Part shown: positions 17,892 through 26,486 of the stretch, piece by piece
How the letters are laid out: the number at the start of each line of letters is the position of its first letter
How positions within the stretch are numbered: the stretch's first letter is position 1
Assembly: GCF_003023845.1 (NCBI RefSeq)
Contig: NZ_PYFT01000001.1
Span: 186,001 to 250,000 of the forward strand
Length of the DNA stretch: 64,000 nucleotides
Direction of reading: 5' to 3'
Origin: Adhaeribacter arboris
GTDB lineage: Bacteria; Bacteroidota; Bacteroidia; Cytophagales; Hymenobacteraceae
The notes under the pieces: generated by a model
The model's input: the letters and a program-made list of their open reading frames with translations, nothing else
Database searches by the model: none
What the model was told of the DNA's origin: nothing
Translations under genes and position numbers: made by a program

Positions 17892-18242
17892 TTAATTATT
17901 CTTACTTATTTGTTCGGTCGGTGCAACTGGCAGTTGATCTTGATTATAATTTTTATTTCGCTGATGGCTTTTTTTAGTGGTTATGTTCCAGCGCTCTATG
18001 TAACCGGATTGACCATTTACCTTTACAATAATCCAGCGGTCATCAAACTTCCGCACCATCTGAATGGGATCACTCAGCTTGACTACTTGTAGAACTTCGG
18101 CCTTGTATGCCGGTTGTTTGTAGACTTTAGCATTTTCGTTTCGAACGTAGATAGTGGGTGCCTCCGGGGTGGTAGGAGTTTCTTTAGCTACAAGCCAACT
18201 TACTTGCAGCGAAACCAGAATAATTAATACTAACTTTTTCAT
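17892..18242 (-). CDS. Exported bacterial SH3-domain protein
   Basis: 116 residues with an N-terminal signal peptide (MKKLVLIILVSLQVSWLVA) and a single SH3b-like domain at about residues 30-90 (TIYVRNENAKVYKQPAYKAE, IQMVRKFDDRWIIVKVNG, GYIERW). The pattern xVRxxxAxVYxxP...GYIERW is that of bacterial SH3 domains that bind peptidoglycan or metals in envelope proteins. The tail is polar and low complexity. Exact role unknown. It stands alone with a strong hairpin after its stop. Confidence 0.75.
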   Translation of the reverse strand: MKKLVLIILVSLQVSWLVAKETPTTPEAPTIYVRNENAKVYKQPAYKAEVLQVVKLSDPIQMVRKFDDRWIIVKVNGQSGYIERWNITTKKSHQRNKNYNQDQLPVAPTEQISKNN

Positions 18243-18645
18243 CGTCTTGGATTTTTAATTGTTTGTTTTTTTAGTGTTGGGAATTTTTAAAAATTAAGTG
18301 AGTAACTTAAAGTAAGTTTCCTATTTGTATGCGAATTCTCGGTCAGGTTAACTCCGTTTTGAAATTTTTTTGGAAAAATTTTCGTTGGACGTTACTTATT
18401 ACCCAGGTTATTCTGGTCCTTAAAGTGTTTTACTGCCGTTTTGAAGCGCGTTGCGCTACTTCATCCGCGTTTACTTGGTTTGCCGATTACTTAGCTTGGT
18501 TTGTTAGGAATAAGCTGGATAAGTAAAGAAGATGTTTTGCTAACCATTTGGTGCGGCTCGCTTTCCATTAAATCAATGGACACCCTCGCAATAACTAAGG
18601 ATGCAAGGTGCCCATTGATTACGGGGTAGCCGGAAATAGGAAGGA
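18243..18645. other. Intergenic region between SH3 gene and DUF4242 gene
   Basis: 403 bp. A 65-codon open frame at 18329-18526 has no recognisable domain and is probably not a gene. A hairpin at 18573-18618 lies downstream of the DUF4242 gene. Confidence 0.45.
18573..18618 (-). terminator. Imperfect hairpin downstream of DUF4242 gene
   Basis: TCAATGGACACCCTCGCA at 18573-18590 pairs with TGCAAGGTGCCCATTGA at 18602-18618 with a few mismatches. It lies beyond the 18646 stop on the minus strand. No T run, so terminator status is tentative. Confidence 0.4.
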
Positions 18646-18924
18646 TCAAGTACCGCTGCTGGTTTGCGGATCGATTACTGCTCGTACTTCCGAGACGGTA
18701 TTGATGGGGAAATTACCCCGCTTGGCGTGTTCCCGCACAACTTCCTCGCTTTCGGCGATATGAATACAATAGATTTTATCATCCGTCACGAATGATTGTA
18801 TCCAATGGTACGGCTGCCCTAATTGGCTTACTACCTCACAGGAAGTCTGGGAAATGTTCTTTAATTCTTCGGGCGAAAGGTTACCGGCTCCCGGTAGATT
18901 TCTTTCAATAACAAACTTTTTCAT
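18646..18924 (-). CDS. DUF4242 (SCO4226-like) small protein
   Basis: 92-residue cytoplasmic protein of the DUF4242 family, whose studied member SCO4226 binds nickel. The pattern is MKKFVIERNLPGAG, then WIQSFVTDDKIYCIHIAES, EEVVREHAKRGNFPINTVSEV. The conserved His in VREHAKRGNFP is present. It lies immediately downstream of the LuxR-type regulator on the same strand but has its own promoter region containing two AAATAGGGA boxes. A second, secreted double-domain DUF4242 gene lies on the other side of the regulator. Function is unknown; the family and its regulator form a local module. Confidence 0.82.
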   Translation of the reverse strand: MKKFVIERNLPGAGNLSPEELKNISQTSCEVVSQLGQPYHWIQSFVTDDKIYCIHIAESEEVVREHAKRGNFPINTVSEVRAVIDPQTSSGT

Positions 18925-18954
18925 GCAACTGGTTTTTTAGATGAACTGTGATGG

Positions 18955-19025
18955 CAAAATTGCAAACAGAGTTCTTGTTGCACGAGGGAGAAATTCCCTA
19001 TTTATCTGGTTGCGGTTCCCTATTT
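18955..19025 (-). promoter_or_regulatory. Paired AAATAGGGA boxes plus -7 element before DUF4242 gene
   Basis: On the minus strand, AAATAGGGA occurs at 19025-19017 and 19003-18995 (22-bp period), then 32 nt, then CAATTTTG (18962-18955), which resembles the Bacteroidota -7 element TAnnTTTG. The upstream box overlaps the stop codon of the regulator gene. The arrangement matches 21645-21716 almost exactly. There is no TTTG at the -33 position, consistent with activator dependence. Confidence 0.6.
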
Positions 19026-21629
19026 TAGAATACCCAGCCGGACCGCCTCCTGCACGGCTTTTACCCGGGAGTTCATTTCCAACTTCAACAGGATAGCCGA
19101 AATGTGATGATCCACTGTTTTGGGCGATATAAAAAGTTTGTTGCCGATTTCTTTGTTCTGCATTCCTTCTTTCAAGAGCCGCAGTACTTCCAACTCGCGG
19201 CTGGTTAAAAGCGCTGGATTAGATCGGGTAGTTTCCCGGATACCGCGGGGAATGTTTCTGATCCCGGAAGCCCGCAACTCCTGTTTCATTTTTTCGTGTA
19301 CGGCCAGTGCCCCGAGTTCGTGAACCAGGGTAATAGCTTTCTTCTTATCCATCTCATTACCCATAAACAAGGCAAGTGCCTGCTCATACGGGCAGCCTAA
19401 TTTTTCCCACCATACCGCGGCTTTGGCGGCTGTTGCTTCATTGTCCATCCGGTACCCTTCGTACCATTCCGGCAGCGGTAGCGATTGTTTACGGACTTTA
19501 CCTAACCAGAAAGCAAACTCACTGTTTTGCCAGACAACACCCGCCTCCTCCATCATTTTAATAATTTCTTCCAGGGCTTCTGGCTCTATAACAGGTTTTC
19601 CGGTTAGCCATTCGTATTCTAGTATGGCTATCATAGTCGGTAAAATGCGTTGCAATTCTCCTGCTGCAAAAGCTTTTACTTTTGCCTCCTGAAGTAAAAG
19701 AAGGGCATCCGGCTCACCTCTTCGCAATTTTATCGTGGCCACTACCACCAGAGCGGTAATTTTTACTACGGGTGGCTGGTTTGCTTTTTTAAGCAAATGA
19801 TCGGCAATTTGGTAGGCTTCTTTCCAATTACCGGTTTCCAGACACATTCTAGCTTTCCAGGAAAGCATGTAGGTTGTCCAGGAATCCAAATCTCTTTCTT
19901 CGCAATACTGGATACCTTCCTGCAGCATTTTTTTGGCAAAATCATACTGCTTGCTCGTTACGCCTACACTACTTAGGTTGGTGTAGGCACGAGCCACGTG
20001 TTCGTGATAACCGTTCTTTAAGGCGATGGCCAAGCTTTGCTGCAAGAGTTCCCTGCCTTTTACCTGGGAAGATTCGAGCATCATTTGCGTGGTACCCACA
20101 TTATTTAGAGCGTGCGCCAGAATTTCCTCTTCGCCCAGGGTCTGGGCAAGCTCTATTGCCTTTTCCCCCCATGCCAGGCACTCCGCCGATTGTCCAGCCA
20201 ACATTTTTAGCTGCGACATATTGCTGAAGGCCATTGCTTTGGCCCGGCAATCTGGTTGGGTGTTCAGTACATCAATCGCCTGTCGGGCGAAACTTTCTGC
20301 CTGCAGCCGGTTACCTTCAAACCACCAAAGGCGGGACAAAAACCGCAGACAATTTCCTGTTTTTTCAATATCATTCTTTGTTTGCCACAAGCGTAATGAT
20401 TTCCCCTGGTAAATAATGGCTTCTTTAATCTGGTTCGTTAAATAACATTCGTAGGCGTAAGCTTCGTAAAATTGAATTAAGGTAGCGCTATCCTGGCCCT
20501 GGTAATACTCAATGGCGGTTAAATACAGTTTAGAAGCCTCGATATGACAGCCCAAAGATGCGGCTTTTCGGGCCGCTAAAGGCGCAAAATGTACCACACA
20601 CTCGTAATCATTGGCATTTTTGGCGTGGTGAATAATGCGTTCGATCTCCCCATTCTGTTCAAAGCTCTCCTGGTATAATTCTAGTATTTTCTTGTTCAGA
20701 GCCACCCTTTTCAACGGCGATAACGCCGACTCAATGGTGCGCCGGTATAATTCATGTTTAAAGAAGATAAAAGCATCCTGCATTACTAAAATTTTTGAAT
20801 CCAGACAGCGTTCAATAGCAGCCGCGTACAAAGGCACCATTTTTTCCAGGTACTTAATCTCGAAGCCGGTAGGGAGGATGGACAATAATTCCCAGATGTA
20901 TTTGGTGGGGTCTTCCTGCCGGTTGTAAACGGACAGAACGGCATCTTTCACATTATCCGGCACGCCCAAACTATAGCTGGCCAGTATTTCATTCACGTAA
21001 AAAGGATTTCCCCGCGAAATGCTGTAGACATCTTCGCCGTTGTAGCCTTTTTCCTGCGCCATTTTTTCCACGGCCTTACTCGATAAAGGGCTAAGGGGTA
21101 ATCGGGTGAAAGAATCGGGAGAAAGTTGCCCCATCACGTTTCGCAAGGGATGCCCGGAATGAATTTCATCGTCGCGGTACGTCAACAAGAACAAGCATTT
21201 TAGGTGGGTAATCCGCCGGGCCAGGAACTTAATAAAATCAAAGGTAGCTTCGTCGGCCCAATGAATATCTTCAAAAACAATGATAATAGGATCTTTTGCC
21301 GTACTTAACTCCTGAAAGACGCGCGTAAATAAGCCGGTCCGGTCAGAGGAGCGATCGGCGTGGTCGTTGTTGCTTTCCCAGAGTTCCCTTTTAATTTGCC
21401 AGATGATATCGTAAAGCGGGGCCAGCGGGCGAGGAGTAAACAAAGCATCACACACCCCCTGATAGATCGAACAATCCGCTTTTCTTTCTTTACAGAAAGC
21501 CTTAATCAGCGACGTTTTACCAATGCCGGCTTCGCCACTCACAAAAATGGAATGACCTTCCCCGTTCGCCATTTTGTCAAATTGGGTTTGAAGCAGTGCC
21601 AAATAACTGGTTCTTTCGATTAGTTCCAT
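19020..21629 (-). CDS. STAND-type LuxR transcriptional regulator
   Basis: 869 residues, MalT-like layout. The N-terminal AAA/NACHT-like ATPase has Walker A GEAGIGKT (residues 32-39) and Walker B IIIVFEDIHWAD (about 113-124). A winged-helix and helical region follows, then a long TPR-like array (about 340-790) that in relatives senses an inducer. The C-terminal LuxR helix-turn-helix is clear (TSRELEVLRLLKEG, NKEIGNKLFISPKTVDHHIS). STAND regulators are activators that bind direct repeats. It sits between two DUF4242 genes, each preceded by the same pair of AAATAGGGA repeats. The second pair lies 16-47 bp from its own start, so autoregulation is likely (inference). Confidence 0.92.
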   Translation of the reverse strand: MELIERTSYLALLQTQFDKMANGEGHSIFVSGEAGIGKTSLIKAFCKERKADCSIYQGVCDALFTPRPLAPLYDIIWQIKRELWESNNDHADRSSDRTGLFTRVFQELSTAKDPIIIVFEDIHWADEATFDFIKFLARRITHLKCLFLLTYRDDEIHSGHPLRNVMGQLSPDSFTRLPLSPLSSKAVEKMAQEKGYNGEDVYSISRGNPFYVNEILASYSLGVPDNVKDAVLSVYNRQEDPTKYIWELLSILPTGFEIKYLEKMVPLYAAAIERCLDSKILVMQDAFIFFKHELYRRTIESALSPLKRVALNKKILELYQESFEQNGEIERIIHHAKNANDYECVVHFAPLAARKAASLGCHIEASKLYLTAIEYYQGQDSATLIQFYEAYAYECYLTNQIKEAIIYQGKSLRLWQTKNDIEKTGNCLRFLSRLWWFEGNRLQAESFARQAIDVLNTQPDCRAKAMAFSNMSQLKMLAGQSAECLAWGEKAIELAQTLGEEEILAHALNNVGTTQMMLESSQVKGRELLQQSLAIALKNGYHEHVARAYTNLSSVGVTSKQYDFAKKMLQEGIQYCEERDLDSWTTYMLSWKARMCLETGNWKEAYQIADHLLKKANQPPVVKITALVVVATIKLRRGEPDALLLLQEAKVKAFAAGELQRILPTMIAILEYEWLTGKPVIEPEALEEIIKMMEEAGVVWQNSEFAFWLGKVRKQSLPLPEWYEGYRMDNEATAAKAAVWWEKLGCPYEQALALFMGNEMDKKKAITLVHELGALAVHEKMKQELRASGIRNIPRGIRETTRSNPALLTSRELEVLRLLKEGMQNKEIGNKLFISPKTVDHHISAILLKLEMNSRVKAVQEAVRLGILK

Positions 21630-21644
21630 GTTTGCGGCGTTTTA

Positions 21645-21716
21645 AAATAGGGAGATAGGTTGTATAAAAATAGGGAAAATTGCGGATATCCGGTTGGAAT
21701 ATAGAGACTTCCTTTG
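21645..21716 (+). promoter_or_regulatory. Paired AAATAGGGA boxes plus -7 element before secreted DUF4242 gene
   Basis: AAATAGGGA at 21645-21653 and 21668-21676 (23-bp period), then 32 nt, then TTCCTTTG at 21709-21716 as a -7-like element, 39 nt before the ATG at 21756. Box order, orientation and distance to the -7 element agree with the promoter at 18955-19025. The boxes also fall in the 5' region of the divergent regulator gene. Confidence 0.6.
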
Positions 21717-21755
21717 TATCGAAGTTCAATTTTTTCACCTTTAAACTATTCATTC

Positions 21756-22409
21756 ATGAAAACTTATTTTTTTGCGGCTGCCTTCGCCGCCACTTTTATT
21801 TCTTGTCAACAAGCTGCTCACACCAGCCAGACCGGCGCCTCCGTTAGTAAGTCCCCATCTTCTCCGGCCAAAGCAGTTGCCAACCATCTGTATATGGATG
21901 TACACCAACTAGAACCGGGTAAAGTAACCTACGGAGCAGTAGCCGAAGCCCACGCCAAAGATCTGGCCGTTCAGGGAAAATACAACGCCCACTTCCTCCG
22001 GTACTGGGTAGACGAAGCGAAAGGGCGGGTGTATTGTCTGTCCTCTGCCCCCGGTATAGCCTCCATCCGAAAAACGCATGCCGAAGCCCACGGCCTCTTA
22101 CCGGATGAAATTTACCCCGTGACCGAAGGAATGGAAGCGGCTTTAACCGGAGGCAAGTATTTGTTTCTGGATGTGCACGAACTAGGTGCCGGAAAGGTAA
22201 CAGCTCAAGACGTGGCAGCGGCTCATCAAAAAGATTTGGCCTCTCAGCAAAAGTATGGGGTGAACTTTATTAATTATTGGGTGAGCGAAAAAGAAGGCCG
22301 GGTATTGTGTCTTTCAGAAGCCGCGGATTCAACGGCCATTATCAAAACCCATCAAGAGGCACACGGTTTGCTTCCGGCTTATGTCGTTCAAGTCAAGCAG
22401 GGAGAATAA
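21756..22409 (+). CDS. Lipoprotein with two DUF4242 domains
   Basis: 217 residues from the ATG at 21756. An N-terminal lipoprotein signal (MKTYFFAAAFAATFISC, Cys17) is followed by a Ser/Ala linker and two tandem DUF4242 repeats of about 75 residues: LYMDVHQLEPGKVTYGAVAE...HAEAHGLLPDEIYPV and LFLDVHELGAGKVTAQDVAA...HQEAHGLLPAYVVQV. Both keep the conserved His pattern (AHAKDL or AHQKDL, THxEAHGLLP). It is expected in the periplasm or on the outer membrane. Divergent from the STAND regulator. The frame extends upstream to 21714, but the signal sequence sets the start. A hairpin follows at 22440-22486. Confidence 0.88.
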   Translation: MKTYFFAAAFAATFISCQQAAHTSQTGASVSKSPSSPAKAVANHLYMDVHQLEPGKVTYGAVAEAHAKDLAVQGKYNAHFLRYWVDEAKGRVYCLSSAPGIASIRKTHAEAHGLLPDEIYPVTEGMEAALTGGKYLFLDVHELGAGKVTAQDVAAAHQKDLASQQKYGVNFINYWVSEKEGRVLCLSEAADSTAIIKTHQEAHGLLPAYVVQVKQGE

Positions 22410-22439
22410 ATCAAACAAATAATTCAGTCCGGTTTACCC

Positions 22440-22486
22440 TACCGTAGCAAAGCTGTTCTGCCAAAATCAACAGCCGCGCTACGGTA
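22440..22486 (+). terminator. Hairpin after double-DUF4242 gene
   Basis: TACCGTAGC (22440-22448) and GCTACGGTA (22478-22486) form a 9-bp perfect outer stem; AGCTGTT and AACAGC add an inner stem. Located 30 bp after the stop. No T run follows, so it may be a processing or decay barrier. Confidence 0.5.
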
Positions 22487-23525
22487 TACTCCTAACTGAC
22501 TTAACCTACGATAAACGTAACGCTCTATTCTGCTTGGAAGCCCACCATTTTTCAATTTCTTTGATAGCTTTGCCCGTTGGATCGTTTTAAAAAAAACTGA
22601 CCTACTTTTTAGTTTTTTTTTGTTTCAAGTCATTCTACTAGCCATAAGTAGGATATAACCAGAGTAAAATCTCACTCCGCATAAATTTCGGGATAACCAG
22701 GGCGCGGTAGTTGAACATGATTACCCAGATTACCACGTATCAGTAAAAAACCGAGGTGTTCTTTATCGTTTTACGCTGAGCTATAAAGTTGGCTGACATA
22801 CCGGCTAGTGATATAAATATTAGGACGTATAAATGCGTAATTAAGCGCGTAACAAATAGAGCAATAGTATCGCGGATGTAGTCTAAGTTTATTAGAATTA
22901 TTAAACTTACTTAGGAGTAAATGAATAGCTTTAATGCAGTGAAGGGTGTTTTGTTTAATTGGTATGGCTAGCGTTTTCATGTGAATTGTTAAAGAAATAG
23001 CTGCGGCATTCTGCCTGGTCTTTTTATTAGTAAAGGCTTTCGGTTATTGGTTAACAGGCTAATGAAAAATATTACTTATCTTTCCAGCATCAGCTGCTTA
23101 CTGGCTACGCTTTTCCATTAACCCATACGCGGTAAACGTACATCCTGGAAGCCAACTCTTGACCGGATAGGGCAATTTTTGGTTTAGAGAAAAGAGATAT
23201 TTTGGTGAGTCTTGCCGTCGGAATAACTTAATAGGGCTATATTAGATTATAAAGCCCTTCGCAAAGAAGAAAGATTGTTCTAATAATTATAAAATGGAGA
23301 AAGCCATTTTATTCTATGGAACAGTTCCTTTTTTAACATTGATTAGTTCAAATTTGGCTGTTGCCGCCTGTTAAGAGCCGTAAATAAGTAAAATTTTAAA
23401 GAAGTGCATCAAAAACAATAAAATAAGAAGAGAAACAGATAACCTAGTTAAAAATAAGTTTAATTCTTTTAGCTAGACCTATTTGGTAAATTAAAAGCTA
23501 GTTATTGAAATTTTAAACCAAAAAA

Positions 23526-23556
23526 AAGAGGTTATAGATTTTATCTATAACCTCTT
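23526..23556 (-). terminator. Intrinsic terminator of tRNA-Val
   Basis: Perfect 14-bp stem AAGAGGTTATAGAT / ATCTATAACCTCTT with a 3-nt loop, followed on the minus strand by a run of seven Ts. Lies 12 bp beyond the tRNA 3' end. Confidence 0.85.
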
Positions 23557-23567
23557 GATAATCAAGG

Positions 23568-23642
23568 TGGGGCGTACTGGATTCGAACCAGTGACCCCCT
23601 GCTTGTAAGGCAGGTGCTCTGAACCAGCTGAGCTAACACCCC
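23568..23642 (-). tRNA. tRNA-Val (anticodon UAC)
   Basis: 75 nt. Acceptor stem GGGGTGT pairs with ACGCCCC (one G-T pair). The D-arm is AGCTCAGCTGGTTCAGAGCA. The anticodon stem is CCTGC/GCAGG with loop CTTACAA, giving anticodon TAC, which reads GTA/GTN valine codons. The T-arm is CACTGGTTCGAATCCAGT and the discriminator base is A. CCA is not encoded. Flanked by its own promoter and terminator. Confidence 0.96.
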
Positions 23643-23683
23643 ATTTTAAGTCTGACAACCCGTTGTTGTCGTTTATTGTGGTG

Positions 23684-23714
23684 CAAATATGGTAGGTTTT
23701 TTTATCACTGCAAA
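23684..23714 (-). promoter_or_regulatory. Bacteroidota-type promoter of tRNA-Val
   Basis: On the minus strand TTTG (23714-23711), a 19-nt spacer, then CATATTTG (23691-23684), one base off TAnnTTTG. About 40 bp upstream of the mature tRNA 5' end. Confidence 0.65.
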
Positions 23715-23817
23715 TTATTTAAATAAAAAATTGAAAAAATTTTTATCCCGGCCGCAAGTTGTCTCAGAGCATTTTTCAGAGTATTTTTAATGGTTACTTC
23801 CGGATTTTTACAAGTAA

Positions 23818-26349
23818 TTGATATTGAATAAGAAAGCCATTGGCAAAGTCCTCCGGTATAGTTTAGGCGGATTTTTGCTGTTGATATTGCTCACAACGGG
23901 GTTACTTTATAGTTTTAAAGATAAAATTATTCAGCTGTTTGTAGCCGAAGCCAATCGTCACTTGAAAACCAAAGTTCAGGTGGAGGAAATCTCGCTTTCG
24001 CTCTTTCGCCAGTTTCCCAACGTAGCCATTGCTTTAGATAATGTTACCATTACGGAAAGTTTGCCGGGGAGTAAGGCTCCCTTAGCCAAAGCCAAACACT
24101 TATATTTTACCTTAAACGTACCCGATCTATTAACCGGCCAATACCGGGTAAGCGAAGTTAATTTAGAAAATGGCCAGGTATTCGTGAAATTTTTACCGGA
24201 TGGCACGGGTAATTATCGGGTATTTGCGGCGGATGATAGCCAACCTGAAAACAAAAAGTTTGCTTTTAAATTAGAAAAAGTAACTTTTAAAAATGTAGCT
24301 ATCCATTACACCGATCAGCGTCGGGCGCAGTTTTACCAGGTGCAGGCCCGCCAAATGGTAGCGGCTTTACAGGTAACTGACCAAAAAGTAGCTGTTGCGG
24401 CCACGGGCAAATTCCAGGTTCAAACCATTCAGGTGGATAAAGACGATTATTTTCAGAATAAGGAAATACAGCTGCAAACCAATCTACTCGTAAATCGTTC
24501 GGCAAGTCAGGTAACTATTTCGCCCTCGGAGGTGAGGGTAGGACCGGCGCTTTACCAGGTGACGGGTTCCGTAAATTACGCCGGACCAACCGCTCTTGAT
24601 CTGCAATTTAATGGCAAAAATACCAACATCCAGGCGCTGCTAGCTTTATTGCCACTCAAATACAGTCAGGCTTTTGGCGAGTACCAGAGCCAGGGAAACG
24701 TATATTTTAACGCCACGGTAAAGGGAATTACTTCGGGTAAAGCTAATCCGCAGGTGCTGGTTCAGTTTGGATGCCGGAATGCTACGTTTTTCCATTTCGC
24801 TTCCAAACAAAAGCTGGAAGACTTAAATTTTCAAGGACAATTCTCGAATGGTAGCCAGCAAAACAACCTCACTTCGGTAATTGAATTAAAGAATATTCGC
24901 GGACGGCTCCGAAACCGGCCTTTTAGCGGCAATGTGGTGTACCAGAATTTACAGGACCCTTACCTGCAGGTAAAATTAAAAGGAAACCTGGACGTAGCGC
25001 ATACCTTAGAAGTTTTTCCGGGTACTCATCTGAAGCGGGGTAGCGGAGAAGTAGGCATAGACATTGCTTTTGCCGGAAAAGTGCGTTCTTTTCAATCGCG
25101 TACCGGTTACGGACAAGTAAACAGCTCCGGCGAAATCTCGCTTCGCAATGTATCGTTGCAGGTTAAAAATTATAAACCCGTTTTCCGGCAGTTAAATGGT
25201 AATTTCCTTTTCCGGAAAAGTGATTTGGCCGTAACTGGTTTTAAAGGAAAATTGGGGAGTTCGGATTTCTTAATCAATGGCTATTTTAAAAATGTACTGG
25301 GCTGGCTGTTTTTATCGAAACAACGCCTGCACATGGAAGCAGACCTGGAATCTGGTTTTCTTAATTTTGATGAGTTGCTCCGCGAAGAAAAAGAAAATGC
25401 CAGTATCAGGCGCCAGGTAAATAATCCTCCGCCGAAAGCCACGTCTGCTTATAAATTAAGGGTTTCGCCGTATTTTGATTTTGACGTGAATACCACCGTT
25501 CAGCGATTGCAGTTCCGGCGATTTAGAGGAAAAAACGTACGCGGCAAATTGCGCCTGAAAAACCAGGTAATCTCGTCGCCGGAGTTAGCTTTGCAAATTA
25601 TAGGGGGACAGTTTGCCATTCGCGGTATGCTCGATGCCCGCCAGCCGAACAACATTCAGGTAACTTCGCTTACTTCCGTTAACGATATCCGTTTAGACAG
25701 TTTATTTTACGTTTTCGAGAATTTTGGGCAGCAATTTTTAGTACAACACCATTTAAAGGGGGAACTCACGGCTACCATTCATTCCGATTTGTATTTCAAT
25801 AGCCACCTAAAACCTTTAACGGACCGCATGGAGGCCGAAGTAAATGCCCAGATCCGGAACGGGCAACTGCTCAACTTTGAGCCCATGCTAAAGCTTTCGC
25901 CGTTTATTCCGAAGCAGGAACTAACTCATTTGCAATTTTCGGAACTGAGCAATACTTTCTGGGTTCAAAACCGGACCGTTTATATTCCCGAAATGGAAGT
26001 ACGCTCAAATGTTTCTCGGGCTTCGGTAATTGGTATTCAGGGCATGCACACCTTCGATCAGCAACTAGATTATAAATTCCGGATACCCTTGCGTAACAAA
26101 ATGCGCCGCACGGGTGGTGAAGTTGGAGGTTTAGCCGAAAACAATGGTCCTAATTTATTCTTAACTTTAAAAGGCAACGAAAACAACTACAAAGTAGCCT
26201 ACGACAAGCAACGGGTAAAAACTAAGATCGCCCAAGACCTACGCCGCGAGAAGAAAGAGTTTAAAGAAGTTTTAAAGAACAACGCCCCGGTTTCACCTAA
26301 AAAGCAATCGGCACCCCAACCTAACACCGACGAATATTTTGATTTTTAG
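23818..26349 (+). CDS. AsmA-family envelope protein
   Basis: 843-residue protein with a single N-terminal membrane anchor (SLGGFLLLILLTTGLLYSF) and a large periplasmic beta-rich region. The first block (VEEISLSLFRQFPNVAIALDNVTI) is the AsmA N-terminal signature. Repeated strands of the type FNGKNTNIQALLALLPL and an AsmA_2-like C-terminus (LTHLQFSELSNTFWVQNRTVYIP, LDYKFRIPL) complete the family pattern. AsmA-like proteins are bridge-type proteins linked to phospholipid or LPS transport and outer-membrane assembly. The start is TTG at 23818 or 23824; no ATG fits. Solitary gene. Confidence 0.85.
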   Translation: MILNKKAIGKVLRYSLGGFLLLILLTTGLLYSFKDKIIQLFVAEANRHLKTKVQVEEISLSLFRQFPNVAIALDNVTITESLPGSKAPLAKAKHLYFTLNVPDLLTGQYRVSEVNLENGQVFVKFLPDGTGNYRVFAADDSQPENKKFAFKLEKVTFKNVAIHYTDQRRAQFYQVQARQMVAALQVTDQKVAVAATGKFQVQTIQVDKDDYFQNKEIQLQTNLLVNRSASQVTISPSEVRVGPALYQVTGSVNYAGPTALDLQFNGKNTNIQALLALLPLKYSQAFGEYQSQGNVYFNATVKGITSGKANPQVLVQFGCRNATFFHFASKQKLEDLNFQGQFSNGSQQNNLTSVIELKNIRGRLRNRPFSGNVVYQNLQDPYLQVKLKGNLDVAHTLEVFPGTHLKRGSGEVGIDIAFAGKVRSFQSRTGYGQVNSSGEISLRNVSLQVKNYKPVFRQLNGNFLFRKSDLAVTGFKGKLGSSDFLINGYFKNVLGWLFLSKQRLHMEADLESGFLNFDELLREEKENASIRRQVNNPPPKATSAYKLRVSPYFDFDVNTTVQRLQFRRFRGKNVRGKLRLKNQVISSPELALQIIGGQFAIRGMLDARQPNNIQVTSLTSVNDIRLDSLFYVFENFGQQFLVQHHLKGELTATIHSDLYFNSHLKPLTDRMEAEVNAQIRNGQLLNFEPMLKLSPFIPKQELTHLQFSELSNTFWVQNRTVYIPEMEVRSNVSRASVIGIQGMHTFDQQLDYKFRIPLRNKMRRTGGEVGGLAENNGPNLFLTLKGNENNYKVAYDKQRVKTKIAQDLRREKKEFKEVLKNNAPVSPKKQSAPQPNTDEYFDF

Positions 26350-26384
26350 AGTTGTAACTCGCAGGTTGGAAAGTTAAATAATTA
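26350..26384 (+). repeat. Degenerate heptamer tract after asmA-like stop
   Basis: Begins with the first base after the stop codon: AGTTGTA, ACTCGCA, GGTTGGA, AAGTTAA, ATAATTA. Resembles the tract at 3610. Confidence 0.45.
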
Positions 26385-26425
26385 GATTAAATTTTGACAT
26401 TTCAGGAGCTATTGCAACTCAATAA

Positions 26426-26466
26426 AAAAGGCAAATGCTTCCCATACCAGGAAGCATTTACCTTTT
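26426..26466. terminator. Bidirectional terminator between convergent genes
   Basis: AAAAGGCAAATGCTTCC (26426-26442) pairs with GGAAGCATTTACCTTTT (26450-26466), with one mismatch that is a G-U pair on the minus transcript. A/T tracts on both sides. Serves the AsmA gene and the dioxygenase gene. Confidence 0.8.
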
Positions 26467-26486
26467 CTAAATTTATAAATTAAAGA

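Larger units (their letters stand above)
22410..23567. other. Gene-free region of about 1.15 kb
   Basis: Contains a hairpin at 22440-22486 and the tRNA terminator at its right edge. Otherwise AT-rich with stops in all frames; the longest minus-strand frame (22771-22980) looks random. A 27-codon open stretch near 22710-22790 reads like protein (DYPDYHVSVKNRGVLYRF) but has no start and no recognised family. Probably decayed DNA. Confidence 0.5.

Noticed and set aside
18329-18526. 65-codon open frame on the plus strand with hydrophobic residues
   Set aside because: No domain, unusual composition, no promoter, and it contains a GCGC-rich palindromic stretch; more likely spacer.
22771-22980. Minus-strand 69-codon frame in the gene-free region
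   Set aside because: Composition looks random (Tyr, Ile, Asn, Ser rich) and there is no recognisable motif.
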